DNA from: Gracilimonas tropica DSM 19535
GTDB taxonomy: Bacteria > Bacteroidota > Rhodothermia > Balneolales > Balneolaceae
NCBI RefSeq assembly: GCF_000375425.1
Contig: NZ_AQXG01000012.1
Location: 7,501-71,500, forward strand
Length of the DNA stretch: 64,000 bases
Reading direction: 5' to 3'
Under the pieces are notes generated by a model. That model was not told the DNA's origin. It worked only from the letters and a program-made list of their open reading frames with translations, and did not search any database. Positions within the stretch are counted from its first letter, which is position 1. The number at the start of each line of letters is the position of its first letter. Shown in pieces: positions 53,297 through 61,876 of the stretch. Both the position numbers and the translations under genes were made by a program.

Positions 53297-54844
53297 CTAC
53301 AATTTCGGAGCTTTTCTTACATTTGAGGCCTGCTCAAATGCATATGCGATTTCGATCAGCTCCGGTTCACTCCAGGCTCTTCCAAAGAATGAAATCCCAA
53401 CCGGAAGTCCGTCAATAAAGCCCATCGGAACCGTAATATTTGGATAGCCTGACTGTGCGGCCGGCGAACTGGACGATACCGCAAAATTATCCCCATTGGT
53501 GAGGTCTGTTTTCCAGGCCGGGCCTCCGGTAGGACCGATGATGGCATCCAGTTCATATTCATCCATTACCCGGTCGATTCCTTCTTCCCGCGTGATACGC
53601 AACATGCGTTGAAGTGCGTCCTGATAATCCTTCGATTCAAGGCTGCCTTTTTCATTAGCTTGTATCAGCAAATCATGATCGAAATAGCGCATTTCTTCAG
53701 GATCGTTTAGTGTTGCTTCCACTAATTCGTCCATATTTTTTACCGGAGCATCATCACCGAGCGATGCGAAATATTTGTTGAGTCCGTCCTTAAATTCATA
53801 CAGCAGAACCTGGAAAGAAGCGCCTCCTGCATTTTCCTGGGTTATTTGATCCACTTCAACAATGGTGGCACCTTTGCTTTCCAGAAGGCGAACCGTTTCA
53901 TGCATAAGGGTATCCACACGAAAATGACCGCCAAGAGAGCCTGTCCAAAGCCCGATACGTTTGCCTTCAAGTCCGTCTGCATTCAGGAATTGAGTATAGT
54001 CTGAATGGTAATTTCCTTCACTTTCCAGTGTTTTTGAGTCTGATGAATCCACCCCAACCATGGTGCCAAGAGCAGTGGCGGCATCTGTAACGGTGCGTGC
54101 CATAGGGCCGGGTGTATCCTGAGTGTGAGAAATCGGAATGATGCCGGAGCGGCTCAAAAGTCCAACGGTCGGTTTTATTCCAACCAATCCATTTGCTGAA
54201 GATGGGCATGTAATAGAGCCATTCGTCTCCGTACCGATAGCAAAAACGGCCATGTTAGCAGAAGCTGCAGCTCCGGAACCGGCGCTGGAACCACAAGGAT
54301 TTCTTGTCAGGTCATAGGGATTATGAACTTGTCCGCCTAAAGCGCTCCAGCCACTGGAGGAGAAACTGCTGTGGAAATTGGCCCATTCACTTAAGTTTGC
54401 CTTTCCCAAAATGATGGCTCCGGCACTTCTGAGCTTTTGGGCAATAAATGCATCTTGATCCGGAACCGAGCTTTTCAAAACATTTGCACCCGCCGTAGTT
54501 GGCATATCATAGGTATCGATATTGTCTTTCAAAACAACGGGAATACCATGCAGTGGCCCTCTTTTTTTGCCTTCCCGGAGTTCTGAGTCCAATTCTTTGG
54601 CAACATCAAGGGCCATGGGATTGATGTATAGCATTGAATTCAATTTTGGGCCGTTTTGGTCTTTTTCGGCGATCCGCTCCAGGTAAGCGGCCGTGACATC
54701 CTCGATCGTGAAGTCGCCATTTTCAAAGCCTTCCTGCAGCTCACTTATGGTGATCTCCTCTAAATTGAGTTGATCGTATTTGGATTGAGTTTGACATCCC
54801 ATCACTAAAAATGGGAATACCATTAACAGTAGATATTTTTTCAT
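53297..54844 (-). CDS. amidase-signature lipoprotein
   Basis: 515 residues. The lipobox is FLVMGC (Cys17), so it is an envelope enzyme. The Ser-Ser-Lys site is visible: Lys106 in PVVLKDNIDT, Ser186/187 in CGSSAGSGAA, and the nucleophile Ser210 in GTETNGSI. The rest follows the amidase family (GLVGIKPTVGLLSRSGIIPIS, QDTPGPMARTV). It cleaves an amide; many secreted members act on peptide or amino-acid amides, so a specific substrate is not named. It has its own upstream gap of 80 bases. Confidence 0.92.
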   Translation of the reverse strand: MKKYLLLMVFPFLVMGCQTQSKYDQLNLEEITISELQEGFENGDFTIEDVTAAYLERIAEKDQNGPKLNSMLYINPMALDVAKELDSELREGKKRGPLHGIPVVLKDNIDTYDMPTTAGANVLKSSVPDQDAFIAQKLRSAGAIILGKANLSEWANFHSSFSSSGWSALGGQVHNPYDLTRNPCGSSAGSGAAASANMAVFAIGTETNGSITCPSSANGLVGIKPTVGLLSRSGIIPISHTQDTPGPMARTVTDAATALGTMVGVDSSDSKTLESEGNYHSDYTQFLNADGLEGKRIGLWTGSLGGHFRVDTLMHETVRLLESKGATIVEVDQITQENAGGASFQVLLYEFKDGLNKYFASLGDDAPVKNMDELVEATLNDPEEMRYFDHDLLIQANEKGSLESKDYQDALQRMLRITREEGIDRVMDEYELDAIIGPTGGPAWKTDLTNGDNFAVSSSSPAAQSGYPNITVPMGFIDGLPVGISFFGRAWSEPELIEIAYAFEQASNVRKAPKL

Positions 54845-54924
54845 GGTGCATTAATTTGATCCGTAGTTAGATCAGGAATATACAAGCCCTGAAATGGATT
54901 TCCACCTATACACTATTTTTTACA

Positions 54925-55251
54925 TCACTGCTTGAAGAGCATATAGATGATGCCGGCCAGAATTAGCAGGTTTGCAATAGATCCAAATTTGGCATCTTCC
55001 CAGGAGCAGAATATCAGCACCTGAGACAACGCCAATCCGGCAAGAGTCAATTTCCACCAAAAGGAAACATCGAGGATCAACAAGACCGAGCTTATAATTA
55101 GGGCGAAGGTAGTAAGGCCCCACAGCAAACCACCGGTTTTGGAAATTGGAAGCTTGAGTGCTTCAATATCAGCCAGGTTGAAGCCTTTTAAAAACCCAAG
55201 TATGTGAATGAGGCCATGAACAATAATCAGGATAGCGAGCAGAAATTTCAT
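54925..55251 (-). CDS. small membrane protein, 108 residues
   Basis: Four hydrophobic segments (about 1-20, 36-60, 64-83 and 88-106) with short loops. The N-terminus FLLAILIIVHGLIHILGF has a His-containing helix. No family is recognised and no catalytic residues are seen. It lies between the amidase and the histidine kinase on the same strand with gaps of 80 and 56 bases. Confidence 0.7.
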   Translation of the reverse strand: MKFLLAILIIVHGLIHILGFLKGFNLADIEALKLPISKTGGLLWGLTTFALIISSVLLILDVSFWWKLTLAGLALSQVLIFCSWEDAKFGSIANLLILAGIIYMLFKQ

Positions 55252-55307
55252 TGGCGTAGATTGATTTGTTACGCCATGATATCACCTGAAAATGTAGATT
55301 TAGTGAA

Positions 55308-56375
55308 CTATTGCTTTTTGAAAGTGATCGTAAATGTGGTGCCTTTACCCACTTCACTGTCAACAGAAATGTGTCCGCCCATATTTGATACATGATTGTA
55401 CACCAGGTACAGCCCAATGCCTTTGCTGTCTGTATTGCTGTGGAAGGTTTGGTACAATCCAAACACCTTATCTTTTGCTTTAGATGCGTCAAATCCGATT
55501 CCGTTGTCGGAGAAAATGAGCTGCTTTATGCCATTGTTCATTTCCGCGTTGATCCGTATTTCGGGATTCCGGTCCGGATGGGCATACTTAAGCGAATTTG
55601 AAAGGAGATTCAAAAAAATACTTTTCATGTATTCTGCATTAAAAAGTACTTCTGAGAAGTCGGAAAAATCTGCATGGATGGTTGCTCCGGCATCTTGCAG
55701 CAGAGATTCAAGGGCCTTCTTTGCGTAATCAAGTGAAGCGGGAAGTTCAACCCGGGTAATTTTAACATTCAGGCTGACATTATTTTTGAACCCGTCGATA
55801 TAGGTATCCAGGGATTCCTTCAGGTGGTTAGCCGAAGCTTCCAGCAACTCAATAAAACTTTTGGTTTCTGGATCCAGGATCGTGGATTTATCGATCAGTT
55901 CAAAGATGGTCAATAGATTGGAAATGGGAGAGCGAAGATCATGAGAGGTGGTATAATTGAGTTTTTTGAGCTGCTCGTTCTCTTTTGTGAGTTTAGTGAG
56001 CAGGGAATTACGTTCCTTTTCCAGCGATTTAATATGGGTGATATCTTTGGCAATAGCATAAACCAATTTTTCCTCAACTTTAGGAATGGAAGTCCACGAG
56101 AACCATACAATCTCTTCAGATCTGTTGACGTACCGGTTTTCAAAGTTAAGAAGTGGTTTTCCCTGAAAGATATTCTCCCGGTGTTTAGAAGTGATCTCAC
56201 GGTCTTCAGGATGAATGAATGAATTTATTGGCCGGGAAAGCAATTCTTCTTCGGAATATTCAAGTAATTTGCAAAGTGCCGGATTTACCTTTTTGAAATA
56301 CCCGTCAAAGCCTGCTATACAAAGTAAGTCTGCCGTTTGTTCAAAAAATGGAGCCAAAGAGTATTCATTGGGCAT
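55308..56375 (-). CDS. PAS-domain sensor histidine kinase
   Basis: 355 residues without membrane segments. A PAS domain (about 8-118; FEQTADLLCIAGFDGYFKKVNPALC, IHPEDRE) is followed by a short coiled coil and HisKA: TTSHDLRSPISNLL with the phospho-acceptor His145. The ATPase domain has the N box (FLNLLSNSLKYA, Asn256 and Asn260), SDNGIGFD, and GIGLYLVYNHVSNMGG. It would autophosphorylate in response to a cytoplasmic cue sensed by PAS. No response regulator is adjacent, so it is an orphan. Confidence 0.93.
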   Translation of the reverse strand: MPNEYSLAPFFEQTADLLCIAGFDGYFKKVNPALCKLLEYSEEELLSRPINSFIHPEDREITSKHRENIFQGKPLLNFENRYVNRSEEIVWFSWTSIPKVEEKLVYAIAKDITHIKSLEKERNSLLTKLTKENEQLKKLNYTTSHDLRSPISNLLTIFELIDKSTILDPETKSFIELLEASANHLKESLDTYIDGFKNNVSLNVKITRVELPASLDYAKKALESLLQDAGATIHADFSDFSEVLFNAEYMKSIFLNLLSNSLKYAHPDRNPEIRINAEMNNGIKQLIFSDNGIGFDASKAKDKVFGLYQTFHSNTDSKGIGLYLVYNHVSNMGGHISVDSEVGKGTTFTITFKKQ

Positions 56376-56453
56376 AAGTGATTTTCCTTCGTTAAAACCT
56401 AAAGCTTAAATACTATCTTTTTTGAGCCATCTCTGCAACTAAATGGCATTTAT

Positions 56454-58835
56454 TTATTTGACCAAAGATAATTTCTTGGTTGCCTCGAAATCTCTGGCTT
56501 TGATGCGGTAAATATAAAATCCACTGGAAAGTTCGGAGGCATCAAATACGGCTGTATGCCAACCCGCTGCTTTGTACCCATCTACCAAAATTGCGACTGT
56601 TTGTCCCAACATATTTAAAACTTCAAGGTGTACCCTGCCCGGCTCCGGAATGCTGTACTGAATGTATGTTACGGGATTAAAGGGATTTGGATAATTCTGC
56701 TCCAGGGCATAATCCAACGTGTTTACCTTAGATCGTTTGGGAGGGGGTATAAGCGGTACAAAGGTTCGGGCTTCCGACCACCCGGATTCTCCTCCCATAT
56801 TCAGTGATTTCATGCGCCAATAAAGAACGTTCTTTTCAGGCAGGGTTCGTTTCATGGCCAAAGTGGTATCGCTGGCAACCACGGTAGTATCGAAAATGAC
56901 TTTCTCAAAATCTTCATCTGAAGCTATTTGAAGAAAATACTCCTCACTGCGTTCTGCTGAATACCAGATAAAAGTGGGTTGTGTGGAGGCATCTTTTGTT
57001 TCGGTTTCCGGCGCTTTCAGTTTAACGGCTACCGGTTTCTCAATGATAGTGGTGAACTCAGAAATATCGCTCCAGGGCCCAACGGTATCCGCATTCACTC
57101 CTCGAACACGCCAGTGGTAATAGGTATAATGTTTAAGGGGTTTACTGAGCGTATAAAAGGTGGTGTCTATCTCAGAAATGGCTACATCAACAGGCAGGAA
57201 GTTCTCATTTCTGGAGATTTGCAGCTCATAGTTCTCTGCTAAAAAAGCCGGATCCCAGTCAAATCTTGGTTTTAAATTGACATGCTCTTCCAATACATAG
57301 GGATCATTGAGTTCTACGGGATCGGGTGTACGGGAAACGGTAATAGAAAAAGGCCTGTGATATTCCCCCGTCTGAACTTCCATCGGATATTTTCCATGAT
57401 CGTCCAAAGCAGTTTGCCAGTTAAAGAAAAGGGTGAATTGCTTTCCGGGATCAAGAATCAGATCAGGGTATTCATCCAGGATATCTCCATCGCCGTTTTT
57501 GAAGATGACATGATTGGTGTCGGGCTGGCTGCCCACATTTTTGATCAAAACTTCGATGGTAGCAAGGTCTCCGCTGATCAAATTTGAATCCGGATCAACT
57601 TTAGTAATCGCAAAATAGGGTATTTGCCATAAGTGTATGGGAGGCGCATCTTGAACGTACCCCCAATTTCGGTTGAAGGAAAAACCTTTCATTGCTGTAA
57701 AACTCTGCACGCCCGACATTTTACCGTTTGTAAGTCCCGTAATTCCTTCATTCGAACCCTTACTTACAGCATCCGGCAAACCCGCGGTATCTTTATTCCA
57801 GTAACCGGCTATTACCGGGTCACGGTTCACGCCTATAAAACCTCCGAAATCAATAGTGCCGTTTACCGTTCCGGTAGAATAAGCTTCCAGAATATGGCTG
57901 CCCATTCGGTTCACTCCGGCCAATCCTCCCACAAGATTAAAGCCTTGTACGTTTCCGGTAGCATAACTTCTTAAAATGACTCCATTGTGATTGTTTCCAA
58001 CCAACCCGCCTACATAAGAACGGGCAGTTATATTTGCACCGGAATGTGATCGTTCGATGGTTCCACCGTTACTTCCGGATATACCTCCAGCCGATGAGGC
58101 GGTTTCTCCCAGAATCTCACCTTCCGAGACGGATTCTGTAACAACGCCATCATAATTACTGCCGGCTATGCCTCCAAGGTTATGTCCTGTTCCCGACGCG
58201 GTACCGGAAAAAGAAATCCGAAGCATTTTTCCCCGGTTGATACCGGCAACACCTCCAACATAGGAACGCCCGGAAACAGTTGCTTTTACTGAGGCGTATT
58301 CAATTCTGCCACCCCGATTAAATCCGGTTAATCCACCGGTGTGCGTTCGACCTATTATTTGTCCGCTCACAGATACATTTTTGATATAGCCCCCATTCAT
58401 TTTTCCTACTACAGCGCCAGTTTCATTAGATCCGGTTACTGCTACATTCTGAAGGCGGAGATTGGCTATTCCGGATTTATCCGTGTATCCAAACAGCCCA
58501 ATGTATTCCCTTTTTGGGCGGTCAATGGTCAAGCCCGATATGATGTGATCGTTACCATTGAAAGTGCCGGTAAAAGGAGATTTAGTGTTTCCTATGGGTT
58601 CAAATCCCCGGCCATTGTTCCAGGCACTTGTTTCCGTAGCATCAAGGTCTTTCAAAAGGATATAATGACTTTCAAGGTGGGATCTGATTTCCTGAAGCTG
58701 ATTGATATCTGTGATCTGAAATGGATCTTGTTGAGTGCCGGAACCTCCTGAAAATTGAGCATACGCCTCCCCCTGAAATAATACAATGAAAAGCAGCCCG
58801 TAAAGAAATCTTAGCAATACAGTTTTTGAACGCAC
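56454..58835 (-). CDS. GLUG-repeat surface protein with fibronectin-type domains and T9SS sorting domain
   Basis: 793 residues. A signal peptide (LFIVLFQGEAYAQ) is followed by a repeat region (about 60-400) with about ten GLUG-like motifs such as YVGGLVGNNHNGVILRSYATG and NLVGGLAGVNRMG. Two fibronectin-III-like units follow (about 510-700, with YTYYHWRVRGVNADTVGPWS and NVLYWRMKSLNMGGESGWS). A T9SS domain closes it (LEQNYPNPFNPVTYIQYSIP, FYIYRIKARDFEATKKLSLVK). It is exported through the outer membrane and may be an adhesin; no enzyme motif is seen. Confidence 0.9.
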   Translation of the reverse strand: MRSKTVLLRFLYGLLFIVLFQGEAYAQFSGGSGTQQDPFQITDINQLQEIRSHLESHYILLKDLDATETSAWNNGRGFEPIGNTKSPFTGTFNGNDHIISGLTIDRPKREYIGLFGYTDKSGIANLRLQNVAVTGSNETGAVVGKMNGGYIKNVSVSGQIIGRTHTGGLTGFNRGGRIEYASVKATVSGRSYVGGVAGINRGKMLRISFSGTASGTGHNLGGIAGSNYDGVVTESVSEGEILGETASSAGGISGSNGGTIERSHSGANITARSYVGGLVGNNHNGVILRSYATGNVQGFNLVGGLAGVNRMGSHILEAYSTGTVNGTIDFGGFIGVNRDPVIAGYWNKDTAGLPDAVSKGSNEGITGLTNGKMSGVQSFTAMKGFSFNRNWGYVQDAPPIHLWQIPYFAITKVDPDSNLISGDLATIEVLIKNVGSQPDTNHVIFKNGDGDILDEYPDLILDPGKQFTLFFNWQTALDDHGKYPMEVQTGEYHRPFSITVSRTPDPVELNDPYVLEEHVNLKPRFDWDPAFLAENYELQISRNENFLPVDVAISEIDTTFYTLSKPLKHYTYYHWRVRGVNADTVGPWSDISEFTTIIEKPVAVKLKAPETETKDASTQPTFIWYSAERSEEYFLQIASDEDFEKVIFDTTVVASDTTLAMKRTLPEKNVLYWRMKSLNMGGESGWSEARTFVPLIPPPKRSKVNTLDYALEQNYPNPFNPVTYIQYSIPEPGRVHLEVLNMLGQTVAILVDGYKAAGWHTAVFDASELSSGFYIYRIKARDFEATKKLSLVK

Positions 58836-58871
58836 AGATAGAAATTCTCTTAAATCCTTTTACTGCTTAAA

Positions 58872-58906
58872 AATAGAGCTTTGTCTGTTTTTGACAAAGC
58901 TCTATT
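58872..58906 (-). terminator. 14-bp terminator after the desaturase gene
   Basis: AATAGAGCTTTGTC (58872-58885) pairs perfectly with GACAAAGCTCTATT (58893-58906) around a 7-base loop; on the minus strand a T-run follows. Confidence 0.92.
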
Positions 58907-58948
58907 CAGGTTCTAATAAATTTTTAAAGGAGATGAGAATAGGGGGGA

Positions 58949-60427
58949 TTATGCCTTTCCTATCAAGTTTTCGGCAATAATGGAAGAACTCAACACTCCG
59001 GGAAGGCCTGCTCCCGGGTGTGTTCCGGCACCCACGAAGTACAAATGATCAATATCCTCGGATTTGTTGTGCGGCCGGAACCACGCAGACTGCGTCAGGA
59101 TTGGTTCAACGGAGAATGCCGATCCCTTGTAGCTGTTCAGCACATCCTTAAAGTGTAAAGGATCAATGTAATGTTCAGCGACCAGGTTTTCCTGAAGATC
59201 AGGTAGATAGTTTTCTTCCAGGAAGTTCATGATGGCATTGCGATACCTGGGAGCCATTTCATTCCAGTCTACATCGGCATCAAGGTGGGGAACGGGAGAA
59301 AGTACATAAAATGCCTCGTGTCCTTCCGGGGCCATGGATGGATCAGTGATGGTTGGCATGTGAAGATAAAGCGAGAAGTCATCCGAGAGACGTTTCTTGT
59401 GGAAGATATCTTCAAGCAAGCCTTTGTAGCGTTCCCCTAAAATAATGTTGTGATGAGCCAGTCCCGAATCGAGATATCGTTTTCTCGTGCCAAAGTAGAT
59501 CACAAACAACGACATGCTGTATTTGGTACGCTCGATCTTTTTATCGGTATATTTTTTGCGATGTTTGGGGTTGATCAGGTTCTTATATGTGAAGGCAACA
59601 TCTGCGTTGGAAACCACTTCATCTGCTTCAAGGGTTTCCCCGTTTTGTAATCTGACACCGGTGGCTTTTCCGCCATTGACAAGAATCTCATCCACTTCGG
59701 TTTCGGTGTAAATAGTACCTCCCTGCTCGCGAATCAGCTTCTCCAGAGCATTGACGATGGCCCCGGTTCCGCCCATTGCATAATGGACGCCCCATTCGCG
59801 CTCCAGGTAATGGATCATCGCGTAGATAGAAGTGGTATCAAAAGGATTTCCACCTACCAGCAGCGGATGGAATGAAAAACACCGGCGCAAAAAATCATCT
59901 TCAATGAACTGAGAAACATATTTGTACACCGATTTATACGATTGCAGTTTAATGAGGTCGGGAGCCACTTTCAGCATATCCGAAAATTTCAGAAAAGGCT
60001 GATCGGCTAATTCAACGAATCCTTTTTGGAAAATAGCCTTGGTGGTATTGAAAAATTTCTGGTACCCGTCAGCATCTTTTGGATTTCTTTTACGGATCTC
60101 ATCCAGCACAAACTCTTGGTCGTTGTTATAATCAAAATGTTTTCCTTCCGCATCAAAGATCCTGTAAAATGGATCGCAGGGGACAAATTCTACATAGTCT
60201 TCGCGTTTTTTGCCGGCCGCCTCAAAAATATCATCAAACATAAATGGGGCTGTGATAACGGTAGGGCCGCCGTCAAATTTAAAGCCGTTCATTTCGTAGA
60301 CGTACGCCCTTCCCCCCAGTTTATCCCTTTTTTCAAGGATGGTGACGTCGTGTCCGGCTGAAAGAAGTCGGGAAGCAGCACCAAGTCCGCCAAATCCGCT
60401 TCCAATAACGATGATCTTTTTCTTCAT
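58949..60427 (-). CDS. phytoene desaturase-family oxidoreductase (CrtI-like)
   Basis: 492 residues from the ATG at 60427; a TTG six codons upstream extends the frame but [21 protein letters not shown] is the natural N-terminus. This is the FAD Rossmann motif, followed by [66 protein letters not shown] and the C-terminal [20 protein letters not shown] are CrtI-family motifs. It would desaturate or isomerise a carotenoid precursor at the membrane. No crtB or other carotenoid gene is adjacent, so the exact step is not fixed. Confidence 0.92.
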   Translation of the reverse strand: MKKKIIVIGSGFGGLGAASRLLSAGHDVTILEKRDKLGGRAYVYEMNGFKFDGGPTVITAPFMFDDIFEAAGKKREDYVEFVPCDPFYRIFDAEGKHFDYNNDQEFVLDEIRKRNPKDADGYQKFFNTTKAIFQKGFVELADQPFLKFSDMLKVAPDLIKLQSYKSVYKYVSQFIEDDFLRRCFSFHPLLVGGNPFDTTSIYAMIHYLEREWGVHYAMGGTGAIVNALEKLIREQGGTIYTETEVDEILVNGGKATGVRLQNGETLEADEVVSNADVAFTYKNLINPKHRKKYTDKKIERTKYSMSLFVIYFGTRKRYLDSGLAHHNIILGERYKGLLEDIFHKKRLSDDFSLYLHMPTITDPSMAPEGHEAFYVLSPVPHLDADVDWNEMAPRYRNAIMNFLEENYLPDLQENLVAEHYIDPLHFKDVLNSYKGSAFSVEPILTQSAWFRPHNKSEDIDHLYFVGAGTHPGAGLPGVLSSSIIAENLIGKA

Positions 60428-60490
60428 GATATAATGACTTTTCAATTTGTGCGGAAAACGGAAATTGTGGAAAAATAAATCCCGGAAAGA

Positions 60491-61150
60491 TCAATTATTT
60501 TCTATCTGTTTTACAAATCCGGCATGCCCTTGTTGGTTAAGTCGTTCCATCTCAACCTTGGCATCCTCCGGATCTTTATAAGTACCTTTATACAGGCGAT
60601 AAAATGTCTGTCCGTCTATGTTTACGGTTTCCACAAAACTTCCCTCCACTTCAGCGGCATGTCGGTCAGCTTCTTCTCTGGACTGATATGAACCCAATTG
60701 GACAGTATATGTAGGAACCTTAATATCCGAGATCCGGGAATTTTCCAGGTCTCCTTCCATAAGATATAAGCGAACGCGAGCAGTACCCGGCCCGATCATG
60801 TCAATTTTCTCTGCGGCCCCTTTAGAAAGATCAATGATACGGTTTTTGGCATAAGGTCCCCGATCATTTACACGTACCTGAACGGTTTTTCCGTTATCGA
60901 GATTCTCAACCAAAAGAATGGTCCCGAACGGCAGGGTTCGGTGAGCTGCTGACACTCCGTTCATATCGTAGACTTCTCCATTAGCCGTAAGTTTTCCATG
61001 AAAGTTAGGGCCATACCAACTTGCAACGCCATTTTCTAAGGCTCTCTTTTCTTCGGAGGTGGAAAGATCTGCTCCTCTCCGGGTCATGCCGCAAGACGAA
61101 AGAAGAAAACCGCAAACTGTGAAAAGCAGGATTTTATAATAGAAATTCAT
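60491..61150 (-). CDS. rlpA: RlpA-like septal lytic transglycosylase lipoprotein
   Basis: 219 residues. The lipobox is FLLSSC (Cys20). A double-psi beta-barrel (about 40-130) has GVASWYGPNFHGKLTANGE, AAHRTLPFGT and RVNDRGPY with the catalytic Asp and His. A SPOR domain (about 145-215; YTVQLGSYQSREEADRHAAEV) binds denuded glycan at the septum. In Pseudomonas RlpA is a lytic transglycosylase of denuded peptidoglycan. It lies upstream of the desaturase gene on the same strand. Confidence 0.92.
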   Translation of the reverse strand: MNFYYKILLFTVCGFLLSSCGMTRRGADLSTSEEKRALENGVASWYGPNFHGKLTANGEVYDMNGVSAAHRTLPFGTILLVENLDNGKTVQVRVNDRGPYAKNRIIDLSKGAAEKIDMIGPGTARVRLYLMEGDLENSRISDIKVPTYTVQLGSYQSREEADRHAAEVEGSFVETVNIDGQTFYRLYKGTYKDPEDAKVEMERLNQQGHAGFVKQIENN

Positions 61151-61213
61151 GCAGATGATCTAATAATTAACAAACAAAATATATCGTACTTCAGGTCTAA
61201 ATGCTATTCATTA

Positions 61214-61232
61214 AGATTTTTTCAAAAAATCT
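61214..61232. repeat. A/T palindrome between divergent rlpA and T9SS cargo genes
   Basis: AGATTTTTT and AAAAAATCT around a single C. It lies in the 196-base divergent region, which holds no other gene, and could be a regulatory palindrome or a simple A/T hairpin. Confidence 0.4.
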
Positions 61233-61346
61233 AATTCCACCTGATCATGTAGTTTGAAATTTCGGAAAAAGATGTAATATCCGGCCAATCTTTTTCAAAC
61301 CCTGGCTAACCTTGAGTTTGAATAAAAAACCTTAACCCATACTATT

Positions 61347-61856
61347 ATGCGCATAGCTACTTTATTATTTGTGCTATTTGGGGTTTGTGCTGTTCCGGGG
61401 GTTAACGCGCAAAGCGTTATTTCGTTCGCCGGCGGTACATTAGAAAGTTCCGGAGTTTCCCTGACTTTTTCGGCCGGGGAAGTGATTACCGGAGATTTCG
61501 AAAGCCCATCTGTTCAGTTAACGGGCGGTTTTGGGAACGGGTTCGATCTGGTATATACATCCAATGAGCAACTGCTGATGGATGTTCCTACCGAATTCGG
61601 ACTTAGTCAAAACTATCCCAACCCTTTCAATCCATCTACCAACATACGTTATGATCTGCCTAAAGCATCGGATGTGAAAGTGGAAGTGTTTAATGCTATT
61701 GGGGCAAAAGTGGCTGTTTTGGTCAACGACCGTAAAGCAGCCGGATCGTACACACTACGATTTGATGCCTCTCATTTAGCAAGTGGAATGTATTTCTATC
61801 GGTTTTTAGCTGATGGAAAAGTTATTTCTACCCAAAAAATGCTCTTAATAAAATAA
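61347..61856 (+). CDS. small T9SS-sorted secreted protein
   Basis: 169 residues. A signal peptide (FVLFGVCAVPGVNAQ) ends near residue 22. The mature N-terminal 55 residues (VISFAGGTLESSGVSLTFSAGE) are strand-rich with no known fold. The rest is a T9SS type A domain (LSQNYPNPFNPSTNIRYDLP, GMYFYRFLADGKV, KMLLIK). It starts 20 bases before the surface-protein gene, so the two are probably co-expressed. Confidence 0.88.
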   Translation: MRIATLLFVLFGVCAVPGVNAQSVISFAGGTLESSGVSLTFSAGEVITGDFESPSVQLTGGFGNGFDLVYTSNEQLLMDVPTEFGLSQNYPNPFNPSTNIRYDLPKASDVKVEVFNAIGAKVAVLVNDRKAAGSYTLRFDASHLASGMYFYRFLADGKVISTQKMLLIK

Positions 61857-61876
61857 TTTTACGAAGGACTATTACT

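Noticed and set aside
57800..58620. Tandem DNA repeat in the GLUG region
   Set aside because: The repeats are visible in the protein but diverged in DNA, so they are protein-domain repeats rather than a DNA satellite.
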